Assembly: GCA_022496185.1 (NCBI GenBank)
Contig: WTXG01000085.1
Span: forward strand, 1-64,000
DNA: 64,000 nucleotides
DNA from: Multifurca ochricompacta
Lineage: Eukaryota; Basidiomycota; Agaricomycetes; Russulales; Russulaceae
Direction of reading: 5' to 3'
Numbering within the stretch: position 1 is the first letter of the stretch; each line of letters opens with the position of its first letter. The notes beneath the pieces were generated by a model that was given only the letters and a program-made list of their open reading frames with translations, was not told where the DNA came from and searched no databases. The position numbers were made by a program, and so were the translations under genes. Positions 1 through 11,032 of the stretch are shown in pieces.

Positions 1-89
1 GGCAGAATACAGGAGGTGCATGAGACACCTCGTATTTCACTTTATATTTTGACCAAGCATACGCAAGAAGTCGATGATGGCAGCATCCT

Positions 90-497
90 TGGATGATGGA
101 CAGTGGAGCCACCACACACTTTACACCATACTTAGACAATTTCTCTGAGTACTTCCCACACAAGGGACATCAGGTGACAATTGGTGATGGATCTGTGGTC
201 CAAGTTGAAGGAACAGGCAAAGTCATACTTAAAACTCGAAACAATTATGAGTTAGAGTTAAACAATGTCTTTTATATGCCTGGCAGTGAAAGAATACTGT
301 CAACAAGCTGCATCACAGACAAAGGTGGCTCAGTGGAATTCTCTCCATCTGAGGTCAAAATAAAATACAATAATACAATTATAGCGGAAGGTGTCAAAGC
401 TATGGGACTCTATTGGGTCTTTGGGAAAACTATGCAGAATCTAAATACTGTGTCCCACAAATCTGCATCAAGTAGCCTTGATACCTGGCATTTGTGA
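90..497 (+). pseudogene. Copia-1 protease region
   Basis: The frame opens with WMMDSGATTHF; D-S-G is the active-site triad of a retroviral-type aspartic protease, in the same context as WMLDSGATSHF of Copia-3. The segment runs to the start of the pre-integrase region (..SLDTWHL). Upstream, bases 1-89 match the linker before the protease in Copia-3 but lie in another frame, so a small indel separates them. The frame closes at a TGA at 495-497, directly before MGHMSKEAL; relatives have an arginine-type codon there (..WHQRMGH), so this stop is best explained as CGA to TGA. Confidence 0.85.
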
Positions 498-1798
498 ATG
501 GGTCATATGTCAAAAGAGGCCCTCAAAAGACATGCTCCTAAGGCTGTAAAAGGCCTTAGCATAGATAATAGCCAAGTGGAAGACAAGCTGTGTTATGGCT
601 GTGAAATGGGAAAATCACACCGTCTTCCATTCCCTCCCTCTCAAAAGAGAGCTTCAGCACCCTTGGAAGTCATTCATAGTGACCTGGTTGGTCCTCTGCA
701 ATGTACTTCGATTCAAGGGAACCTATACTTCACCACTTTCATAGACGATTTTAGCAGAACTGCTTTAGTTGTTGCTATGAAAGCTAAAAATGAATTTACA
801 TCAGTCTTCTGTAACATTAAGGCATTCCTGGAAAATAAAACAGACAGGAAAATAAAGACCTTACACACAGACCAAGGTGGCAAATTTGTCAATAGGGAGC
901 TGAAGTCAATACTTGAGAAGGCTGGCATAGAACATAAATTGATGATGCCATATTCCCCACAACAGAATGGAAGGGCTGAAAGGTTCAACAGGACCATTAT
1001 GGAAAAAGCCACCAGTATGCTGCATCATGCTGGTCTTTCCCTTGGTTTCTGGGAATGTGCAGTGTGAACAGCCTGTCACATATACAACAGAACGCCTATC
1101 TGCTCTAATAAGTGGAGGACACCGCTTGAGCTTCTGGATGGGGACATTCCAGATGTCTCATACTTTAAAATATTTGGCTGCTTAGCCTATTATACTGTCC
1201 CAGAGGATAAAAGACATAAACTGGATCACAAAGCCAGAGAGATGGTCTTTGTCAGGTATGCACCCCACTCAAAGGGGTATCTATTATGGGATAAGCATAC
1301 TCGATCCTTCGTGTTGTCAAGAGATGTGACATTTGATGAAGGATCCTTCCCTTCCAACCTTGCAAAGGACAGCAAGGGAAAGCAAAAGGAAAAAGTTACA
1401 CCTTTTGTGTTAGAAGTTGAGAGGCCAGTCCAGCCTCAACCAGCAATAGCCACAGTTCCTCAGGCTCCTGAAGACAAGGAAGCCGAGGTTGAGGAACAGG
1501 AGGTAGTGGAACCTCCTCAAATAAATCCTGAGCCTACCACACCTGAAAATGAGACACACGACATAACTATCTATCAGACACCTCCATCCCAAATCATGGA
1601 ACCATCAGAACTCCCCCAGAGAACTCGTGCCAAAAGACAATCTAAAAAGAATGTTGGCAGACTTCCCCAACCAGTATTTACTAGGGAAAGTCCACGCTCT
1701 CAGCAACATGACAGGGCTGTGCAGGAAGATTTAGATCTTGATACTGCCTGTCCCAAACGTTCACGTTGCATGAATCCTCGATTTTATAATGAGGATAA
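498..1798 (+). pseudogene. Copia-1 integrase and linker
   Basis: The zinc-binding H..H..C..C module is visible as WHL.MGHMSKEALKRH.. and CYGCEMGKSH. The catalytic D,D,E are seen in HSDLVGP, HTDQGGKFVN and PQQNGRAERFNRT (roughly residues 61, 118 and 155 of this segment). The frame breaks once at 1065-1067 (TGA, again in a CGA-type context) and then continues in the same frame through the C-terminal domain (..FGCLAYY..) and a proline/glutamate-rich linker that ends in ..NPRFYNEDN, where the solo LTR starts. The linker between integrase and RT is low-complexity, as in other fungal copia elements. Confidence 0.88.
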
Positions 1799-2291
1799 TG
1801 TTGACACAGCATGTGTCTTGAGGTGCTTCAGGCATCTAGGTTAGGGTCTAAGCTGTGCAAGATTAGATTAGATAAAGTCTCGGACTTTTTACCATATCAT
1901 TATTACTTTCTTTCTTGCGATGCGCAGCAGCTGACTGATGTACCTTAGTAATCCTGTGTAGCATGTGATATCTCACTGGCCAATGGCCTTAGTCCCTCAG
2001 TAGTACATTCTAGCGTATTCCATTGCGCACAGACCATCCCTTGAAGTGTATATAAGGATGTCTGTTTCGTCTCTTACACTTCAGAGTTTTCTTCTCCTCT
2101 GAAGTGTAAGTCCCTTCTACATTACTTCCTACTTATACCTTTGACTAACCGCTCTCTGTAGTCTAACTTGTCTTTTAGGTCAGTAGTATAGTAATAGAGT
2201 TTTCTTCTCCTCTGAAGTTCTAACTTGTCTTTTAGCCTCACATGCTAACATGCAACAGTCAGTATCACTGCGCGCACATGCCTGTTCATCA
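1799..2291 (+). mobile_element. Solo copia LTR inside Copia-1, TSD GATAA
   Basis: A 493-bp LTR starts TGTTGACACAGC and ends ..TTCATCA. It is flanked by identical 5-bp repeats GATAA (1794-1798 and 2292-2296), and removing it restores the Copia-1 frame (..NEDN|AEFVQGSS..). It is of the same family as the Copia-1 and Copia-3 LTRs: TATATAAGG near 2049 and a 14-bp hairpin after it. A solo LTR with intact TSD is the product of recombination between the two LTRs of a former full element. Confidence 0.95.
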
Positions 2292-2296
2292 GATAA

Positions 2297-3914
2297 TGCT
2301 GAGTTTGTGCAGGGTTCTTCCAGACTTGGGCATATGGAGTTGCTAAACGCCGCAGGAGTCTCTTATAGAGATCCCCTGACTTTTCAGGAGGCAATGCAGT
2401 CTGACAACGCCGATGAATGGCTTGAGGCATGCAAATATGAAATTGATGCCTTAGATAAACTTAATGTGTGGTGCCTTGAAGATCTTCCAAAAGGAAGAAA
2501 GGCCGTCAAGTCTAAATGGGTATTTAAGCTGAAACCAGGTGGATGGTTTTGTGCTAGGCTCATGGCAAAAGGGTTCACCCAAGTAGAAGGAGTGGACTTT
2601 GACGAAACATTTTCCCCAGTCGCCAGATTTGAATCACTTAGATTATTACTAGCGCTAGCTACACTAGAGGATTGGGAAATCCACCAGATGGATGTCAAAT
2701 CGGCATTCCTACATGGCGATCTGGATGAGGAAATTTATATGGAGCAACCAGTTGGTTTCATCGTTGCTGGTCAAGAGTCCAAAGTTTGTAGGCTACAAAA
2801 AGCATTATATGGCCTCAAACAAGCCTCCCGAGCATGGAATCTTCAATTCCATGCAGTTCTTAGTGAACTGGGCTTTACTTGGACGTACTCTGATGCAGGA
2901 GTATACGTGTTTCACCAAAAGGAGGGGGATGATTCACTCTATGTCATTCTCTATGTAGATGACATCACTATACTTGGATCTTCCAATGATAAGATAATGT
3001 GGCTGAAGTCCTCTCTATCTAATCGATATGAGATGACTGACTTGGGAGAAATCCAGTCATACCTTGGAGTTAATATCACCAGGGATCGTCCTAACAAGAC
3101 ACTGGAGATTGACCAAGCAGCCTATGTTTTATCTATTATTGAGAAGTTTGGGATGAGGGATTCCAACCAAGTATATACTCCTCTTCCCTCTGGCGCTGAT
3201 GTTCATCTGGTCAAGTTTGATGGCCAGGCATCTACTTCTGAAATAAAGAAGTACCAACAGTTGATGGGGTCTTTGCTATGGGTGCAAATTGGAAGCAGAC
3301 CCGACATCAGTTTTGCTGTGGCGCACCTTAGCCAATATGCTTCCAATCCCTCTCAAGATCATATGTGACTTGCAAAATATGTCTTAAAGTATTTAAATAG
3401 TACAAAAGACTGCAAGTTGCGGTATTCTGGAGGGAATGGGGAGAGTGGCCTTCATGGCTTTGCAGATTCCTCATGGGGAGATCAAGAGGACTGCCGCTCC
3501 ACCTCAGGCTACATGTTTTTCTTAGCAAATGGTGCCATATCATGGTGTTCCAGAAAGCAGAAAACGGTAGCACAGTCCACCACAGAGGCTGAATATATGA
3601 GTCTCTCTGAAGCTGCAAATCAGGCAGTGTGGTATAGGACTTTTATGGAGGAATTAGGGTATGAGGTATCCTCCCCTATACTACTCCACTGTGACAATAA
3701 GGGTGCTGTAGATTTAGCATTAAACCCCGTCACAGGAAGGCGGTCAAAGCACATACCTATCAAGTACCATGCCATTAGGGGATACATAGAATTGCACATA
3801 ATTGACTTAGTGCGAACTCCCACAGGTGAGATGCTGGCAGATGGCTTTACTAAGTCTCTACCAAGAGCATCGTTTGAAACCATGGTCAATGGACTTGGAC
3901 TTATGCTGGAATGA
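2297..3914 (+). pseudogene. Copia-1 reverse transcriptase and RNase H
   Basis: The copia RT signature is clear: KWVFKLK.., a block around [22 protein letters not shown], and the catalytic YVDDI at about 2952-2966. RNase H follows with GFADSSWGDQED, the STTEAEYMSL block and HCDNKGAVDLALNP. One in-frame TGA at 3366-3368 (..DHM*LAK) sits where Copia-3 has arginine (..HMRLAK), so CGA to TGA. The frame otherwise runs to its natural stop at 3912-3914 (..GLMLE). Length and motif spacing are those of a full copia RT-RNase H, so only point damage and the upstream solo LTR inactivate it. Confidence 0.92.
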
Positions 3915-4119
3915 GAGAGCTGGAATCTGGAGACTTTGAATACCAGTTTCACTTTCCCACCATGAGCAAAGTTCTCAACTTCGAGAGTGATGCAAGAGGT
4001 GTGCATGGTTTCAGCTTGCATAAGCGAATCACCGTGATATGCCTCTGAACACCATGTCCTTCTCACTCTTGAGAGTTAGAGAAGTTGGATCTCTGGCTGA
4101 TGCCTTCAGCATGGAGGGA
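3915..4119 (+). other. Copia-1 3' untranslated region and polypurine tract
   Basis: There is no coding potential between the RNase H stop and the 3' LTR. The last bases, ATGGAGGGA (4111-4119), directly abut the LTR start and match the tract before the Copia-3 3' LTR, so this is the plus-strand primer site. Confidence 0.7.
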
Positions 4120-6049
4120 TGTTGAACACAGAAGATGTTCGGTGATGCTTCAGGCATCAGGTGATTAGATTAGCTACTTTGTAGATTAGATTAGATACCG
4201 GAGTTTCGGACTCTTTACACTATCATTATTACTTTCGTTCTTGCGCTCCGCAGTAGCTGACTGATGCACCATGTACAGTGGGTCAAAAAACTGTCCTGAT
4301 GTTTGCACCATTTCTAGTATTCACTCTATAGCACCTCAGCATTTAGGAATCTGGTTATGGTGTGGCTGTATGTCTGAAAGCCCTGCTTCCTGGCTACCAT
4401 GCCCAATTTGGATCAAAGAAATTGGCCATGATATAAGCATTTTACGATCAAATCAAATCAATCAATCATCGGGATGGTTTTTTGACCCACATTTTAAATC
4501 CACTATCTGCCCAATTACTCCTTTTTTTCACCCCTTTCTGCCTTGGTAACTCCTTGAATCCTTTTAGTCATCCTTTCTATAACCTTTTGCCATCATTCTG
4601 GTGCATTTTTATTCCACTCCTCCACCACCCTCTCCCACAACTCAGGTATCCCCTTGACTGGTTAAGAACCTTCTTCAGATCCACCCAGAGGTGTCCAATG
4701 GGGCTAATATTTCAAGGGATTGGGCTATCCATACCAGGCTTCAATATTCCTGTCTTAAAACTGCTGGCTTGCCTTCTTTGAATTGTGTTTTGGGTCATTG
4801 TCCCACTGAAACATGGTTTCACCCTCCACCATTTCTTACTTTTCAAACCTTTCCACCACTCTGCCATCCAAAATATCACAGTTCTGGCATGGATTCATGA
4901 TCCCCTAAACCCCTGTAAGCATTCCTAGTCCATTCCACCCCATACAAGACCAATACCATAAGTTCTTCCTCCTCCATGCTTGACTGTCAGGGTGGTGGTT
5001 CTGTCAGAGGGTGGTTACCATGAAAATTGGACAGTGGATGACTGGAAAAGGATCTTGTGGTCAGGTGAGACTATAATGAACAGAATTGGTTCAGACAGAA
5101 GGAGCTACACTTGGGAAAAATAAGGGAGAACCACCCTCTGACAGAACCACCACCCTGACAGTCAAGCATGGAGGAGGAAGAACTTATGGTATTGGTCTTG
5201 TATGGGGTGGAATGGACTAGGAATGCTTACAGGGGTTTAGGGGATCATGAATCCATGCCAGAACTGTGATATTTTGGATGGCAGAGTGGTGGAAAGGTTT
5301 GAAAAGTAAGAAATGGTGGAGGGTGAAACCATGTTTCAGTGGGACAATGACCCAAAACACAATTCAAAGAAGGCAAGCCAGCAGTTTTAAGACAGGAATA
5401 TTGAAGCCTGGTATGGATAGCCCAATCCCTTGAAATATTAGCCCCATTGGACACCTCTGGGTGGATCTGAAGAAGGTTCTTAACCAGTCAAGGGGATACC
5501 TGAGTTGTGGGAGAGGGTGGTGGAGGAGTGGAATAAAAATGCACCAGAATGATGGCAAAAGGTTATAGAAAGGATGACTAAAAGGATTCAAGGAGTTACC
5601 AAGGCAGAAAGGGGTGAAAAAAAGGAGTAATTGGGCAGATAGTGGATTTAAAATGTGGGTCAAAAAACTGTCCTGATGATTGATTGATTTGATTTGATTG
5701 TAAAATGCTTATATCATGGCCAATTTCTTTGACCCAAATTGGGCATGGTAGCCAGGAAGCAGGGCTTTCAGACATACAGCCACACCATAACCAGATTCCT
5801 AAATGCTGAGGTGCTATAGAGTGAATACTAGAAATGGTGCAAACATTGGGACAGTTTTTTGACCCACTGTAAGTCCCTTCTACATTACTTCCTACTTATA
5901 CCTTTTACTAACCGCTCTCTGTAGCTAACTTGTTATTTAGGTCAGTAGTATAGTAATAGAGTTTTCTTCATCTCTGAAGTCTAACTTGTTATTTAGCTTA
6001 ACTTGCTAACAACCCAGAGTCAGTATGCTGCGCACATGCCTGTTTCACA
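4120..6049 (+). repeat. Copia-1 3' LTR, split by a Tc1 palindrome
   Basis: It starts TGTTGAACACAG at 4120 and ends TGTTTCACA at 6049. The Tc1-derived element at 4276-5869 and its extra TA interrupt it, leaving about 330 bp of LTR, so the LTR also has an internal deletion compared with the 493-513-bp relatives: the usual promoter region with TATATAA is missing on both sides of the insert. That loss may have accompanied the Tc1 event. Confidence 0.85.
4276..5869. mobile_element. Tc1/mariner-derived giant palindrome 1 (3'-half type), TA TSD
   Basis: The termini are CAGTGGGTCAAAAAACTG and its reverse complement, each next to TA (4274-4275, 5870-5871), as for Tc1 elements. The element is a near-perfect inverted repeat: 741-bp arms at 4276-5016 and 5129-5869 around a 112-bp spacer. 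The spacer encodes WKRILWSGET..NRIGSD, the region of the first catalytic aspartate of Tc1 transposases (WSDETKINR in palindrome 2). The right arm reads, with stops, TVKHGGG and a DNDPKH-type segment (second Asp), so each arm is a decayed 3' half of a transposase. The 5' half (HTH domains) is absent. A second TIR-like block lies inverted inside each arm (near 4465-4492 and 5653-5680). Confidence 0.9.
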
Positions 6050-6953
6050 GAACGATGGCACTACGGAGGTAGCCAAGTACATCTATTACACCAATGAAGG
6101 TATGGATGTAGCTGGATGTCTAGAAAAGGGAGGGCCAGTCTACAGGGCCCCAGTGTACCTGGAAGAAAAGACCATCAACTGACTCCATTATGTCTTAGGG
6201 CCAGAACATTTGCAGCATCTTTCAGCCCATGATCCACGCGCCTTCACTATCAATGAGGTACTCCGAGACCTACGCATGCCATGACTGACCGCTGAAGTTG
6301 CGCGATTGTGTAAGTTCCAAGCACTCAGGGACAACTTGGAGATGCAACGTCATGACTATGAGCGACAAATGGTAAAAATTAACCAAGGGGTTTTCGACAT
6401 CGAGCACCACCTGGCAAGCATTAGGACGAGATTGGAACAGGGAGAGGCATACCAAATCATATCTGAACGGTACACTGATATTTTTGTGCAACCACTCCCT
6501 CGTCACCGCCTCGACCTCGCACCCTGGCTCAATCCTCACTGTTTCGAAATGCCACGCCTTCATGAAAATCCCGATGGCAAGCTTTGCTGGCACTGTAGCA
6601 GCAAATACCATCTCAGCTGGTGTTGCCCCACAGCCAAGAAATGATGTCGACATTGCCAGAGCACCTCGCACTGGAGTCATCAGTGTCTATTCCGATGACT
6701 CATGCAAGCACCCACTGTCCAGAATCCATTGGGGTGGTGTGGCAAGTGTCTATCCCACAACGCTGGCCACCGAGAAATCGACTGTCATGTTTACAACAGC
6801 TGCTTTCGCTGTGGGAGACAGGGGCCCTACGGTTTTCTACGAACACACGTTTGCCCCACAGATGAGGAAAAGGAGAACTACAATGCGGATCACTATGCCG
6901 TAGCTGATGACTACCTCTCCCTGGTCCAGGATGACGATGGTATGCCAATCTAG
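6050..6953 (+). pseudogene. Gypsy-1 post-chromodomain frame with Cys/His clusters, C-terminal part
   Basis: Read across stops and one frame change, it encodes the same product as the ends of Gypsy-7 and Gypsy-3: a conserved stretch (AKYIYYTNEGMDVAGC), an apparent helical segment (near LCKFQALRDNLEMQRHDYER), then C-WH-C-SSKY-H-LSWC-C at about 6583-6625, C-GK-C-LSHNAG-H-REID-C at about 6738-6785, and C-FR-C..C at about 6803-6862. It ends ..LVQDDDGMPI with TAG at 6951-6953, like Gypsy-7. The first two fingers are in one frame and the last two in another, so at least one indel lies between 6645 and 6700. Function unknown; see the finding on this reading frame. Confidence 0.8.
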
Positions 6954-6984
6954 CTGGCTCTGCTAGGACTTAGAGAGGGGGTAA

Positions 6985-7577
6985 TGTTACGAACCCCACT
7001 GCGTCATCTTGTTTCCTTTTCCATCACGTGACATGTTGTTTGGTTGTGCTTGCCCCTTTGTTGACTGTGTTATGACTGGCGTTGTACTTGTTTGTCCCTT
7101 ATCTATGACTCGACTTCTTGCTTATCTGTGACTCATACCTTACATCAGAACTCTTACATATTTTCCCACCAGAATCATGACTATACCGGATCTGTCTATG
7201 TATATTCTCATCTGGCCCACTTGACCCTGTTCCCCATTTGGATACATTACAACTTTGTTGATACATTGAGTACACTACTCCGATTCAGACTCTGATTTCT
7301 ATTACATATATAAGGCCTGCCTAGATAGCCTGTATGCCTTAGACTCGACTTCTTAATCAACTTGGTGCATTACCTTCTGGGTGATTCCTAAGACCCGACT
7401 TTTGGATCATCTCAGTGCTTCTGGCACTTTTCCACTCACCAGTACTAAGGGATTAGCTCCTTGGTATTGACTCCTCATCCGATCTCCATGTACTTGAAAG
7501 ACAGTGCACACTTGACTTCGTAGTTTTGCTACATGACTTGTCACATGTCGTGCTGAATGCCCGCACCAGGCGTTACA
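6985..7577 (+). repeat. Gypsy-1 3' LTR (family 1)
   Basis: It is 593 bp, starting TGTTACGAACCCC and ending CACCAGGCGTTACA. It carries TATATAAGG at about 7307, the probable promoter. The LTR belongs with those of Gypsy-7 (594 bp each) and the inverted solo LTR at 16385-16978. Confidence 0.92.
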
Positions 7578-8302
7578 ATCCTGGTCAAGGAGATAAGCAC
7601 TTGGACACAACGTGTTCATTTATGGCTACTCAAGATTCCTCAAAAATTGTTGTTTTATGTTCAGAAGATTAAAAGGATCTTTTATTTACATTATTATTTT
7701 ATTATTCTAGTTTCATTTCATACAAGCATGACTGTCCTGGTCCCTGGATGCACAATTCTGTGCGTTTAAGTCAACCTTCCTTAATAGGAAGGAGGTCAGA
7801 CCACCATGCAATGCAATGTAGTCACTGCCCCATGCAGCTTGTAGATACACACAGGCCTTGTTTCAATAAAGTAATTTGATAATTAGATTATAGAATAGTC
7901 TAAAGTAGTCTAGAGAGTATTTTAGATAGTGCCAGACTGGCAGAATTGGTTGCACATTGATAAAACAGATGCATCATGATTTTCAAGAATGCAGATCACT
8001 GATAACAGTTTTATTTTACATCGCACTGTTGATCTGCTTTGATATTTTGTAGGATAACACTAGAACATATTTAAATTCACCCTGTATCATACATCAGACG
8101 AGATCTTGTATTTTTGTGGCTGCAGATGTGTTTTATCTTGGAAATTCTACTGATCTTGTCAATGGATAATCAGCACCTATACCTGCCAAACCTGCTGCAC
8201 AGGTATGGGTTTCCACAGGTTGGGAGCCATATACCTGTACCCGTACCTGGCAAAACCTGTGGTGCTTACCTGCGTGGGTATGAAAACCCTTGACAATCAC
8301 TA
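7578..8302 (+). mobile_element. hAT-X copy A, right-hand part
   Basis: It matches the last half of the complete hAT-X copies (D, F, G): third internal repeat unit, the CCTTCCTTAATAGGAAGG palindrome, the AGTCTAAAGTAGTCTAGAG block, the TACC-rich subterminal repeats and the terminal CAATCACTA at 8294-8302. The left half is cut off by Gypsy-1 and lies outside the window. It sits inside hAT-X copy B, which continues at CCTGTGAA (8303). No coding capacity. Most CG dinucleotides of the family have become TG or CA here. Confidence 0.87.
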
Positions 8303-9410
8303 CCTGTGAAAATGTGTGCAAGTTCTTTACTTGCATTGCACATTTCGGATACCCGGCCCAGGACTTCCCAGACCAAGAAGATACACAATGTGTTCATTTG
8401 TGGCTGCTTAAGATCCCTCAATGACTCTTATTTTATGTTCAGAAGATTAAGATAATTCATTATTCCATTTTTATTTTATTATTCTGCTTTCAATTTTATA
8501 CAAGCACAACTAAAATACAGTATACAGAGATGATTAGATAGGATGTTATAGAACATTGATGAAAAGCCTGTCAGATAACCACTAGTGAATAGCAGGGGTA
8601 ACCCCCAGGTATCTTCATTGGTACCCATACCCATACCTGTACCCATTGCTACAGGTACAGGTAACCTGTGGGTTACCTGTGTAAATGCATGCAAGTTTTT
8701 TGCTTGCATCGCACATTTCGGATAACCAGCCTGGGCCATCCCAGTCAAGGAGATACACAATGCATTCATTTGTGGCTACTCAGGATCCTTCAAAGATTCC
8801 TGTTTTATATTCATAAGATTAAGATAATTCATTATTCTATTGTTGTTTTATTATTCTGGTTTCAATTTTATACAAGCACAACTAAAATCCACCCCAATAT
8901 ACAAAGATGATTAGATAGATGTTATAGAACATTGATGAAAAGCCTGTCAGATAACTGCATAGAATGCAAAAATAATTGACAAATGCATGGTGATTGGCAG
9001 GGGTAACCCCTGGATATTTGTTTTGATACCCAGGTTACCCATAAAATGAAAGCATGCAAGTTCTTTACTTGCATTGCGCATTTTGGACACTTGGCCTGGT
9101 CCATCCTGGTCAAGGAGATATGCACTTGGATACAACGCATTCATTTGTGGCTACTCAGGATCCCTCAATAATTGCTGATTTATGTTCAGAAGATTAAGTT
9201 TATTCTTTATTTACATTATTATTTTATTTCATTTTGTGGAACAGGCATGGCACAGGCTTGTACTTTAGATGTACTATATCAGCTACTAGATTAAATGAAT
9301 GCATTATCTCGTTATCTCATTTAATGATGTAATTTGATCATATGTCAGATCTTAGATGTATATTCTATGTATCTAATTAATTTGTGAATGCATTTCTGTT
9401 GTGTTATCTA

Positions 9411-11032
9411 CAGTGCCTCACAAAACTGAGTCAATGTTTTGCACTTTTGCACTGTTTGTTGAATATCACATCAGCCAAAACAAATATAAACAAAGTCTTG
9501 GTAGACCATAACAGGTACAAGATAAGGGTTATGTAATGCAACAATGATTATGTAATTCCAATCAAAACCTGTGGAGCTATGCCCATTTCAAATTGGGGAC
9601 TCATTGACTCAGTTTTGTGAGTGGGTATCAGAAATATCAGAATCTGATGCTCCACCAAATGTACAGCAACCAATCCTTAATATATGGTTACCACAGTTAT
9701 CTTAATATTGATGGGACCTGGAATAGAGCTATTTAACCATGGTTTACATTCTCAGAATATTATAATTTCCCAATGCACCCCACCTCCTCTGCTCAGAGAG
9801 AAAACATGCTCTCTCTGGCCTCTGAAGGTCATTCAACTCACACTACTGCCTCCAGACTCAGCCTCAGTCAGTCTGCAGTCTCTAGGACACTCAGGACCCT
9901 CCTCCCCAACCATCAGTCACCTCATATTAGTCATCCTTCCAAGCTCTCTGCTACCCCTGAACATGCTATCATGATACAAATCACCACAGGAAAGGTTGGC
10001 AATGCTGTCCAGGCCACAAAGTGCATCAATTCCATCATCCCCAACCATGTCTCTTCACAAACTGTGCACTGGGTTCTTAAACAACATTCATTCAAGGCTG
10101 TAACAAAGAAGAAAAGGCCACTACTCTCTGCAGTACATTGCAAGAAGCACTTAGCCTTTGCTTTCAAGTATGAAAAATGGACTATGGAGGACTGGAAGAG
10201 GGTCATTTGGTCAGATGAGACCAAAATCAACAGGTTTGGGTCAGATGCCAGTCCTCCACAGTCCACTCTCTGTACTTGAAAGCAAAGGCTAAGTGCTTCT
10301 TGCAATGTACTGCAGAGAGTAGTGGCCTTTTCTTCTTTGTTACAGCCTTGAATGAATGTTGTTTAAGAACCCAGTGCACAGTTTGTGAAGAGACATGGTT
10401 GGGGATGATGGAATTGATGCACTTTGTGGCCTGGACAGCATTGCCAACCTTTCCTGTGGTGATTTGTATCATGATAGCATGTTCAGGGGTAGCAGAGAGC
10501 TTGGAAGGATGACTAATATGAGGTGACTGATGGTTGGGGAGGAGGGTCCTGAGTGTCCTAGAGACTGCAGACTGACTGAGGCTGAGTCTGGAGGCAGTAG
10601 TGTGAGTTGAATGACCTTCAGAGGCCAGAGAGAGCATGTTTTCTCTCTGAGCAGAGGAGGTGGGGTGCATTGGGAAATTATAATATTCTGAGAATGTAAA
10701 CCATGGTTAAATAGCTCTATTCCAGGTCCCATCAATATTAAGATAACTGTGGTAACCATATATTAAGGATTGGTTGCTGTACATTTGGTGGAGCATCAGA
10801 TTCTGATATTTCTGATACCCACTCACAAAACTGAGTCAATGAGTCCCCAATTTGAAATGGGCATAGCTCCACAGGTTTTGATTGGAATTACATAATCATT
10901 GTTGCATTACATAACCCTTATCTTGTACCTGTTATGGTCTACCAAGACTTTGTTTATATTTGTTTTGGCTGATGTGATATTCAACAAACAGTGCAAAAGT
11001 GCAAAACATTGACTCAGTTTTGTGAGGCACTG
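9411..11032. mobile_element. Tc1/mariner-derived giant palindrome 2 (5'-half type), TA TSD
   Basis: The ends are CAGTGCCTCACAAAACTGAG and its reverse complement, flanked by TA (9409-9410, 11033-11034). The arms are about 791 bp (9411-10201 and 10242-11032) with a loop of about 40 bp. Each arm encodes the N-terminal half of a Tc1 transposase (helix-turn-helix region) and runs up to the first catalytic aspartate, then meets its own mirror image. The C-terminal half with the other two catalytic residues is absent, the opposite of palindrome 1. The coordinates p and 20443-p correspond exactly, so there has been almost no indel since the duplication. Confidence 0.92.
9773..10260 (+). pseudogene. 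Tc1 transposase N-terminal half (palindrome 2, left arm)
   Basis: It is an open frame of about 160 codons. The first half (MLSLASEGHSTHTTASRLSL..) is a helix-turn-helix DNA-binding domain of the Tc1 type; a second one follows (..SSQTVHWVLKQHSFKA..KKRPLLS). The DDE domain begins (W..EDWKRVIWSDETKINRFG, first catalytic D of WSDE at about 10218) and is cut by the mirror copy. The identical product on the minus strand is the right arm (10227-10670). It cannot catalyse transposition but could still bind the ends. Confidence 0.85.

Larger units (their letters stand above)
1..6049 (+). mobile_element. Copia-1, Ty1/copia LTR retrotransposon, 3' part (5' end outside window)
   Basis: The order is protease, integrase, reverse transcriptase, RNase H, purine tract and 3' LTR, which is the copia order. 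The element begins outside the window, so gag and the 5' LTR are not visible. It ends at 6049 (..TGTTTCACA). The next bases, GAACG at 6050-6054, should be its 5-bp TSD, because they continue the gypsy sequence that follows. Two later insertions break it: a solo LTR of its own family at 1799-2291 and a palindromic Tc1 element at 4276-5869 inside its 3' LTR. Point stops are also present. It is about as related to Copia-2 and Copia-3 as they are to each other at protein level. Not functional. Confidence 0.93.
6050..7577 (+). mobile_element. Gypsy-1, Ty3/gypsy element, 3' end (rest outside window)
   Basis: This is the end of the post-pol reading frame, a purine tract (GAGAGGGGG, about 6973-6981) and a 593-bp 3' LTR. 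The left edge at 6050 is the Copia-1 insertion point; the missing part of Gypsy-1 must lie on the far side of Copia-1, outside the window. The right edge meets hAT-X sequence (ATCCTGGTCAAGG), so Gypsy-1 was inserted into hAT-X copy A. It is the same family as Gypsy-7, which shows the complete version of this end. Confidence 0.88.

Noticed and set aside
713..1012. Minus-strand ORFs over the integrase and RT of copia and gypsy elements
   Set aside because: They are shadows of well-supported plus-strand domains.
4691..5454. Two identical predicted proteins on opposite strands in palindrome 1
   Set aside because: They are the antisense reading of the transposase relic, mirrored by the palindrome; not genes.
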